Shown piece by piece: positions 9,420 through 16,966 of a DNA stretch of 16,966 nucleotides. Where the stretch lies: positions 1 to 16,966 of the forward strand of contig MU401901.1 of assembly GCA_022579005.1 (NCBI GenBank), written 5' to 3'. A model generated the notes under the pieces. That model saw only the letters and a list, made by a program, of their open reading frames with translations, was not told the DNA's origin and did no database searches. The stretch comes from Poronia punctata (Eukaryota > Ascomycota > Sordariomycetes > Xylariales > Xylariaceae). Position 1 is the stretch's first letter; each line of letters starts with the position of its first letter. Both the position numbers and the translations under genes were made by a program.

Positions 9420-9435
9420 CTTTTTTTTTTCTTTA
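9395..9435. other. Hairpin followed by poly-T tracts
   Basis: AAAGATT (9,395-9,401) and AATCTTT (9,404-9,410) form a perfect 7-bp stem with a GT loop. Two long T tracts separated by GC follow. It lies where the minus-strand frame enters the integrase relic, so it is probably a chance product of an A-rich (Lys-rich) coding stretch rather than a signal. Confidence 0.4.
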
Positions 9436-10700
9436 TGCTTGCTATTTGTTTTATTTAATTAAAGCTATAATATAAGTTTTTATTTTTAGCATATGCTTTA
9501 TATTTAATTAAAATTTAAAGTTACTAGGTTGCTATATAGTTATAGTTTACTAGTTTTTTAAACTTTACGCTTTATTAATATATTATAAATATTAATACTA
9601 TATAGATTATAAGTAGTAGCTTTATAGCTAAAGCAATTTTATATGTATTATTAAATAAAATATATATATATTATATTAAATATAAAAATTTGTTTTAAAA
9701 TAAGCACTGCTTACTTTTTATATTTTATTTTATTAAATAGTGCTGCTTATTAATTAGTATATTAAAGGTTTAGTATTTTTAAACTTTTTTATTATTTTTT
9801 ATAATAATTGCAAAAATTGCTTATATTGTTAAAACTTTAACTGTTTTGCTAAGCTTTATAGCGTTTTTTAAGCAACCTTTAAAAAGCTTTTATATTAGTA
9901 GTTATATAATTATTTACTATACTACATAAAGTTAATATAGTTATAAAGTAATATTAAATTTATATAGCTTAAAGTTAACAATGTTAGTAAAACACTAAAA
10001 CATTTTATATATATAAGCTTAGTTTTTTTAAAAAACTTTTAAGTTTTTATTTATAGTATTAAAATTAAATTTTAATTAATTAGTTACATTATTTTCTTTA
10101 TTGCTATTATTAGCTTTTCTTAACTAACTATGTTTATTTTTAAGCGTAATTAACTTATTACTAAATAATAATATTATAATAGCGTTATTATTTATAAGTA
10201 TGCTTATACGTAGTTATTTAATTTTATTAGTTATGTTTTTGTTTACTTTAGCTTTTTATTTTTTAACGTTTAAGCTTTATTTTTAAGTCTTTGCTATGTT
10301 AGCTTTTAAATTTAAAAAAATAGCTAGCTATTATACTATAATAATTAGTAAAGGTTTTAGCTTTTTATATACTTTTATATATTAAAGGTTATTAATTAAA
10401 GTAAATATTTTTTTAATATATTGCTAATATAACAAGCTTTATTATTATAGTTATAAAATAATATTAATAACTATTTAAGCTTGCTTTTTAACTATAGCAC
10501 TAAGTATTATAGCTAAAGCGTAGCTTTTTAAGTAAGCAAGCAACGTTTAACTGTTAATTTTATAAAAAATAATAAAATATATTATATATATATAGTTAAA
10601 AAAGTTTTTAATAAAGCTTTAATTATGCTAGTAATTAAGTTTTAACTACTTTATTAAGTTTTATATATTTTATTTAAATAAGTTTTTTATTAATATATTT
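9420..10700. other. T-rich stretch, probably upstream part of the copia relic
   Basis: The plus strand stays T-rich, as it is across the relic, so the minus strand is A-rich, as is usual for retroelement coding strands. The gag, protease and integrase zinc-finger regions would be expected here. I could not recognise a CCHC knuckle, a D-S/T-G protease site or the HHCC finger. It is gene-free as far as I can see. Confidence 0.35.
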
Positions 10701-11203
10701 AAGTTTATAATAAGTAATTTTTAAGTATATGTTTTATAAAATAGTAAGTAGTAATTTTTAAAAGCTTATATAAGTAAAATAATAAAGAAAATTAGTATAG
10801 TAATAGTATATATATAAATAAATATAAAAACTAAAATAAGTTTTAAAAATTAGTATAGCTATAATTTTTTACTTCTAAGTAAAACTTATATAGTAGATTC
10901 TTATTTATATAATATAGTATAAGGTGCTAAATGCCTTTAAAATAATAGTATATAATTAAATAAAAATATATATAACTAAAAACTTGCTACTAACGTTAAT
11001 TACTTTAAAATAAAAGTATTTTATATAAAGTTTAAAAAAGAAAATATAGTATTAAATAAGTAAAAAAGCAAGTGTTTTTATATATATAAATAGTTAAGTA
11101 TTTTATATAATATATTAGTAATAGTAAAAATATAAAGTAAAGTAGGTATAAATAAAAGTTCTATATAGTAAATAGCAGTATATATATATTTTAGTAGTTT
11201 AAT
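10701..11203. other. A-rich transition zone
   Basis: The base bias changes from T-rich to A-rich on the plus strand at about 10,740. No gene was seen. It has a small stem AAGG-TGCTAAATG-CCTT at about 10,921-10,937. It would be the place for the 5' LTR of the copia relic, but no match to the 3' side was found. Confidence 0.35.
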
Positions 11204-11309
11204 AGCACTAGGATCCTTAGATTTAAGAATAAAATGTAAATAAATTAATTAATTAACTAAGATTAAGGAACTAAAAGTCTTTTGTATTAAGATCTTAAGA
11301 TTTAGTGCT
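11204..11309. mobile_element. Short MITE-like element with imperfect terminal inverted repeats
   Basis: AGCACTA at 11,204-11,210 is mirrored by TAGTGCT at 11,303-11,309. With small gaps the inverted match extends about 30 bp inward (GATCCTTAGATTTAAG against the complement of TTAAGATCTTAAGATT). Inside are a perfect palindrome TTAAGATCTTAA, the site GGATCC, and a second small inverted pair (CCTTAG, CTAAG..AAGG). GpA and TpC steps are common here while they are rare to the left. RIP normally spares very short repeats, so a 106-bp element that arrived later would keep them. No clear target-site duplication was seen, so a folded non-coding relic is also possible. Confidence 0.45.
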
Positions 11310-11339
11310 TTTAGATTATGTAATATAATTTAGTTTAAT

Positions 11340-13980
11340 TTATTTAGTAGTAAACTGTTTAGTTACTTATTATGCTGCTTTTTTTTGCAATAAAGTTTAA
11401 AACGTTTTTGTTTTTGTTTGTTTAAAAAGCTTAAAATAGCGTATTTATGTTGTTTAAAGCTATATATATGCAAATTTTAGTAACGTTTAACTTTAAATTT
11501 TAAAGTGTTTTAAAAATTTTACGTTTAAAGATTGTTTAAAGTATTATAAAAACTTTACTTTTAGAAAATTTTAGGTTAAAGTATTGTTTGTTTATATTTT
11601 TAATAATTTAGTTTGTTTTTTTTTTATTTAGCTAGTTTTTAAAACTTTGTTTTTTAGTTAAGTAATTTAGTATATTAGCATTGCTATATGTACTAAATTT
11701 TTTATAATAGCTTTTTAGTGTTTTTTAACTAGTTTATTAAAGATTTAAATACTTAGTGCTTAAATTAGTTTATTATTTAATGCTTACTTAAAAATATAGC
11801 TTGCTTATAAGTTTATATATTTATTTATATAATCTTAAACTTTTTTTTTATTTTCTAAGCTTAGTTAGTTTTTTAAATATATTATTACTTATTTATATAA
11901 CAATTTTTATAAAGTAGCTAGTTTTTAAAGTATAATATTAAATTTAAATAATTTTTTGCTATAAAATTTTATAATTTAAGTTTTTAAGCTAATGTTTTAA
12001 ATAATATTTTTAATTTTAAAAAAAATAAAGTTTATTAAAGCTATAGCTTATATTTTTAAAAAAGTTAAGGCTTATAGTTTTAAAATATTAGTTAAGTTAA
12101 TTAGGTTAGTTTTAAAAGTAAGTTTAAGTTTTTTAACTTTATTATTGTTAAAAATTTTAAACTTAAGTTTTTATTGCTTTTTTTTAAAGTTTAGATGTTT
12201 TTATTTTTTTATAATTTTAATAATAATTAAAATTAAGTATATTTTAGATTTTTTTATTATAAGTTTTGTGTTTTTATATTTATATTTATAGTAGTTTGCC
12301 TACTATTTTTAATATAGCAAGATTACTTAGATTTTTAAGTTTTTTAGTAGCTAATTAAGTTTAGCATTAGTTATTTTTATATAAATAAGTTTAAATATAA
12401 CTTTTAGTTTTGTAGTTAAGTTACTTATAATATATAAAGCTTTTAGTTTTTTTAATACAATTGCTAGTATTAGTATTTGTGCTATATTTTTTTAATTAAG
12501 TTTATTGCCTTTTTAAATTGCTACTTTTAATTTTTTTATAGTATTAATTTATAAAAAGTTGTTTAATTGTTTAGCTTTTAGTTAGCATGTTATAAAATAA
12601 AGCATTATTATAATTAGTTTTAAGTATAGCTGCAAACTAATGTTTTATATAACTTGTTTTTAGTATTTTTATACTAATTAGTTTAAATTATATTTGTTTT
12701 TATTTAAGCCGTATTTATTTTTACTATTTATAATATATTTTTTTAGTAAAAAAATTATGCTTGTTAATAGTTTTAAAAAAAGTATATTATATACAAGCTT
12801 AGCTTTTATATATGCTTTATTATACTATGCTTAAGTTTTTAGGTTAATATTTAGGTTTTTTATTTATAAAAAATTATTATTTAAAAATATTATTATTAAT
12901 TAGTTTTAAGTTATAAACATTAGGTCTTAGTTATATATATAAATATTGTTATTAATAAATATTGTTATTAGTATAAAATTAATAGTATAGTAAGTTTAAG
13001 TTTTTGTAAATATATTAGGTTATTAAAGTCTTTTAAATATACTAAGTTATTAAAAGCTTTTATTTATACTTATATACTCTTTTTTATTTTTTTAAGTATT
13101 TATACTTTAATATTAGCATATAAAATAACTTAAACTAACTTTTATTTATTTAAAAGTAGTTGTTTTAAGATTTTAAAATTGTTATTAAAGCTATATCCTA
13201 TGTTTTATATGCCCTTTAAGTCTTATAGCGTAAAAAGGTATGTTTTATTATAAAAATTTACTAATTTTAATGCGTTTTGCATTAACGTTTTTTTAAAGTA
13301 CTAAGTATTATAAATTGCTAAATATTTTTTTTAGCAAACAAAGTATTTAAGTAATGTTTTAGTTTTTATTTTGCTAACTTGTTATAATACTAGTTTTTTA
13401 ATTTTATAAAATTTTTATTTATTATTATTGCTATTTACATATATTTAGCCTAGTATTAGTTTTTGTTTATAAAATAAATTTTATTTTTTAAGTACTAAGT
13501 ATAAGTATACTACTAAAATAACTTTATATATTTTCTAGTGTTTAAAAATGTTTAGTTTATAAGCTAAGTTGCTAACTTTGTAAACTATAATTAAAGAACC
13601 TATACGTTATTATAACTATTTATAAAGTAGCTTTTTTAGAAAATAGTATTTTTTATATAATTTAAAGTATACTTTGTTTTTAACGTTATACTTTTAAGGT
13701 TTTTTTATTTTATTATATTATATTTTTATATTTATAGCTATAAAGTTTATAACTAGTTAAGTATTTTTTTAGTAAAGTTAATATAAAACATTATAGTTTA
13801 AAGCATTTAACAAAACTTTATTTATAAAAACTATATTTTATAGCTTAAATTTAAAAATTACCTTATTAAGTAACTTACTTATTATTTTTTATTTAAAATT
13901 GTTTAGTATATGTTATAATAAAATAATAATGCTAATTTATAGCAAATTTAATTTTATATAGTAATATTATATAGTAATTT
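11340..13980. other. T-rich relic sequence, no gene recognised
   Basis: 2.6 kb that is strongly T-rich on the plus strand. AGAT, TAGG and TCTT-type words are more frequent than left of 10,700, suggesting lighter or later mutation. A minus-strand frame around 13,080-13,300 looked somewhat open, but its stop density is near what I expect by chance. No domain was recognised. Confidence 0.4.
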
Positions 13981-13992
13981 TTATATTTTAGT

Positions 13993-14016
13993 TTTTTTTT
14001 TTTAATTGTTTGTTTA
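13993..14016 (-). other. Possible decayed QTDGQTER integrase motif (Ty3/gypsy), weak
   Basis: Codons TAA ACA AAC AAT TAA AAA AAA AAA read stop-T-N-N-stop-K-K-K. Seven of the eight positions of Gln-Thr-Asp-Gly-Gln-Thr-Glu-Arg are explained by unchanged codons, C-to-T or G-to-A changes (CAA to TAA, GAC to AAC, GGT to AAT, GAA to AAA, AGA to AAA). The tract is A-rich and simple, the preceding His-Pro is not preserved, and flanking residues do not align well, so chance is a serious alternative. Confidence 0.2.
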
Positions 14017-14172
14017 TTTAAAAATAATATATTATAAATTTAGTAAGTTTTATTATTAGTTTAGCAAATATTAGTTTTTATAATTTAAACATAAATCTAA
14101 GATTTTTATTTAATATAATTTAACTAAGCATTTTTTATTTATAAAAAAAAAGCATTTTAAAAAGTATAGTAG

Positions 14173-14306
14173 CCTATTTTAATACTATATATTTAATATT
14201 TCTTAGTATTAAAATAGTTTTTTTACTAAACTTGCAAGTTATAGTTAAAAAATAGTTATATATATTATAACTTAATATTTACTAAAATATCTTTTAAAAA
14301 GATATT
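14173..14306. repeat. Cluster of perfect hairpins
   Basis: Four perfect dyads lie within 134 bp. CTATTTTAATACT (14,174-14,186) pairs with AGTATTAAAATAG (14,205-14,217) across an 18-bp loop. AACTTGCAAGTT (14,229-14,240) is self-complementary. AAGTTATA (14,236-14,243) pairs with TATAACTT (14,266-14,273). AATATCTTTT (14,286-14,295) pairs with AAAAGATATT (14,297-14,306) across one base. Such stems would normally be lost under random mutation. A foldback element or a structured RNA relic is possible, though AT-rich DNA gives short stems easily. Confidence 0.6.
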
Positions 14307-14309
14307 GTA

Positions 14310-16966
14310 AGCATACTAATAATAAAATCTATTATTATAGTATAGTAGGAAATATTAAGTATTTTAATAGGTTTTAAAAATCTAAACAGTTTATTTTTAT
14401 TAGTTTTGTTTTTTAAACATTATAAACAATGTTATATATATATTTTTAACTTATAAGTTAAGTTTTTAATACTATATTGCTTTAAATTTTATGCTATTTT
14501 TTTTATATTAAAGTAATGTTTTTAATTATATGTTTTATATAGTAAATCTTATACGCAGTTTTTAAAAATTACTAATTATAGTAGTTATCTTTTTAGTATA
14601 TAATAAAAAAGGCTTTTTATAGTTTATTAAAATTTAAATCTTAAAATTAAATTATTTAGTTATAATGCTTATAAGATTTTTTTTATATATAAGTCCTTTT
14701 TATATTTTATAATTAGTTTATTTTAGTATTTTTTAAATATTTATATGTTATAGGTAATATATATATAATCTAATAATATATTGTTAAGTACGTTTTTTAA
14801 AGTATTAGTTACTTTTTTTTCGTTTTTTTGTTTTAAAATTATTAATAGTTAAAATAATATATTAAGTACTAAATTAACTTTGCTTAAAATATATTAAATA
14901 TTAAGTTTATATTATTTAAAATAAATAAAAGCTTATACTAGTTTTAAGTTTATTTTAATAATATTTGTTATTATAAGATTTTTTTAGTTAACTATGCCTT
15001 TTATTGCTTAATAGTTTATAAAAACTATAATTAAGTATTTGCAAAATTGTAGTTATAGTTTTAGTTGTTTACAAAGCTATATAAAATAAAATATTTTAAG
15101 CTTTATTATATAATATTTCTTTTTTAAAGTTATTAAAACTTTGCTAAAGTATTTAATAAGTTATATGTTATTAGTATTAATAAGTTTTTTATCTTATAAA
15201 TTATTAAAATAAAATATTATTACTTTATAGCTTTTTTTTATTAATATGTTAATTTTAAAAAAAACTTATTTATTAAAATTCTAATATACTAAGTAATCTG
15301 CTTTATAAAAATCTTTTTATATAATATTAAAGCTTTGCTTTTTTTTTAAGGTTAAATTAAATACCTTTTTTAAAGTTTATTTTTTTTTATTTATAAAACT
15401 TTTTTATAAAATTTTATTATTTATTTATTTTTTTGCTAGCATTGTTATTTTTTAACGTTATAAAAGTTTAATTTTTTATTAAAACTATAAAATATATTTG
15501 CATAGCTATATTATTATACTAATATATGTTTTTAAGTTGCTTAAATTATTTAGCATTTTAATTTTTTTTATAGCTTTTATTTAATATTTTATTATTACAA
15601 CTTTAAATTTATTAACTTTTAATTTAAAAAGCTTAACTTTAAAATATTTACAAAACAACTTTGCTAGTAATAAAGCTAATTTAATTTTTTAAAATAGCGC
15701 TAAGATTTTTTTTAAATATTTATAATATTTTTTAGCTATATTGCTAAAAATAACTATATTATTTATATATATGCAGCAGTATTTTTAGTATTATTATAAT
15801 CTTTAGTTTATAAACTTTTAGCTATAAGCTAAACTGTTTTTAAATTTTATAAAAGCAACACTTAAAACTTTTAGTTTTTATAAAAACATTATTACTATTT
15901 AATTTTTATATTTTAAGTATACTAATAGTTAGTAAAAAAAGCTTATTATATTAAATACTAAAATAAACTTTTTATTTTTAAAGTTTATAATTATGTTTTT
16001 TTAATAAAGCATAAAGTATATATTTAGTATAGTTATATTATTTAAAAATTATAAGTTAATAATTACTTAGCTTTTTTATTTTCTTTTAACAATTTTTTAT
16101 AATATAAAAACTAAGTATTTAAAAAAACTTAGTTTTTTTATTTAGTATAGCTTATTTTATTAATATAAGTTATTAAATATTTTATTAAATATTTATTAGT
16201 TTTTAACTTTTAGCTTATATAGTCTAGTACGTTTTTATTAGTATTGCTATTTTTATACTAAATTAACTTTAAGTTTTTTTTGCTTTAGTATTAAAATAAT
16301 CTTTTTATTTTTTTATACGTTATAGTTCTTTAAAATGCGTTTAAACTTTATTATATATTTAAGATTTTTTTTTAATATATGTACGCTATATTTAAAAAAA
16401 ATATATAAAATATTTTTAATTTTAGTTAAGCTTGTTTTAATATTTTTTAGTATATGCAATAGTTTTAGTAGCAAGTTATAGTTATTTTATGTTATTATAT
16501 TTTATATATTATATATATTTTAAATAAATAATTTTAAAAAATAAAAAATTTTATTTATAAAGTTAAATACTAATTTTGTTTTTTTATAAGTGTTAGCTAT
16601 ATTTAAAACATATATGTTTGTTTAATTAACTTATTTTATTTTATTAGCGTTTAGGTTTTTAATAGTGCTAATTTTTAAGTTTTATAGCAGTTTAATTATA
16701 AATTTAGTATAGTTTTTATATACTAAAACCTAGTTTAATTATAATTTTAGTATTAAATTTATTATGCTTAGTATGTACTTTATAAATAAATATTGTTATT
16801 TATTTTTTAAGTAGTGTTTATTTAGCAAGCTAATATATTTTACTAAAATAGTAGTTATTATAAGTAGTAGCACTATTATATTTATATATATTATAACTTT
16901 ATATTAAATAAAAGCAAACTTTTAGTAAATAAATATAAGTATTTTTATATTAGCTACTAATTTTAT
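14310..16966. other. T-rich relic sequence to the window end, no gene recognised
   Basis: Apart from the weak RT-like motif, I see no recognisable domain, tandem array or long inverted repeat. GpA/TpC words (ATCTT, AGATT) recur throughout, as in the preceding part. The sequence runs off the window without a visible boundary. Confidence 0.4.
14899..14971 (-). other. Possible decayed reverse transcriptase motif (LDDI-like), weak
   Basis: On the minus strand, ITNIIKINLKLV*AF (from 14,971) resembles the stretch before the gypsy RT active site (I-N-x-V-L-R-x-x-L-D-x-F..A-Y). After a frameshift, LNNINLIF (14,919 to 14,896) would be L-D-D-I-L-I-F/Y with both Asp turned to Asn. Stops are frequent downstream. 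The need for a frameshift and the simple composition keep this tentative; a copia or LINE RT would fit nearly as well. Confidence 0.2.

Larger units (their letters stand above)
1..16966. other. AT-rich RIP-like repeat block (AT isochore), no intact genes
   Basis: The whole window is roughly 85% A+T, and TAA and TAG occur every few codons in most frames, so no intact protein gene can be supported; I also saw no tRNA or rRNA. Remaining C lies mostly in GpC, ACT or ACG. CpC and TpC are rare and TCA/TGA is nearly missing. Repeat copies inside the window differ almost only by transitions. In Pezizomycotina, RIP turns C into T (preferably CpA) in duplicated DNA and gives exactly such gene-free AT blocks. 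A mitochondrial origin is unlikely because a mitochondrial genome would show conserved genes. Assignment to an ascomycete is inference; the mutational pattern is directly seen. Confidence 0.8.

Noticed and set aside
7619..11203. LTR pair flanking the copia relic
   Set aside because: I compared 7,619-7,850 with 10,560-11,200 by eye and found no convincing shared block.
11204..11309. tRNA or tRNA-derived SINE
   Set aside because: The size and partial folding suggested it, but no A-box or B-box-like motif and no acceptor/anticodon arrangement could be found.
13080..13300. Minus-strand frame with fairly few stops
   Set aside because: Five to six stops in about 73 codons is close to what this composition gives by chance, and I recognised no motif.
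1..16966. Mitochondrial or organelle genome fragment
   Set aside because: The A+T level would fit, but no cox, cob, nad, rRNA or tRNA gene is seen, all frames are full of TAA/TAG, and repeat copies show transition-only decay typical of mutated nuclear repeats.

Overview
The window is about 85% A+T (15-20% G+C on lines counted by eye). TAA and TAG crowd every frame, and I can support no intact gene, tRNA, rRNA or CRISPR array. Near-identical repeat copies differ almost only by C/T and G/A changes. C survives mostly as GpC or in ACT/ACG, and TCA/TGA is almost absent. This is what repeat-induced point mutation (RIP) leaves in AT-rich repeat blocks of filamentous ascomycetes. I read it as an AT isochore of a Pezizomycotina-type nuclear genome; the species cannot be told.

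Layout. 1-7,618: repeat desert with a 4 x 67-bp array (65-332), a direct repeat pair A/B (1,034-1,362 and 1,944-2,432), a second pair C/D (2,762-3,083 and 3,207-3,528), a 2 x 90-bp repeat (5,161-5,337) and a ~3-copy 154-bp array (7,134-7,618). Pairs A/B and C/D each carry a minus-strand reading frame that looks like decayed coding sequence. 7,853-9,419: the clearest gene relic, a minus-strand Ty1/copia-type pol with integrase, reverse transcriptase and RNase H pieces in that order. 9,420-10,700 is probably its upstream part but is not recognisable. 11,204-11,309: a short element with imperfect terminal inverted repeats, whose bases look far less mutated. 11,340-16,966: T-rich repeat relics, slightly less eroded, with weak hints of a minus-strand Ty3/gypsy element and a cluster of perfect hairpins at 14,173-14,306.

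Nothing here acts together as a pathway. The window is a graveyard of duplicated elements disabled by a C-to-T process, later entered by at least one small element that seems to have escaped it. The points most worth following are the context of the mutations, the copia relic, and the two duplicated minus-strand frames of unknown identity.
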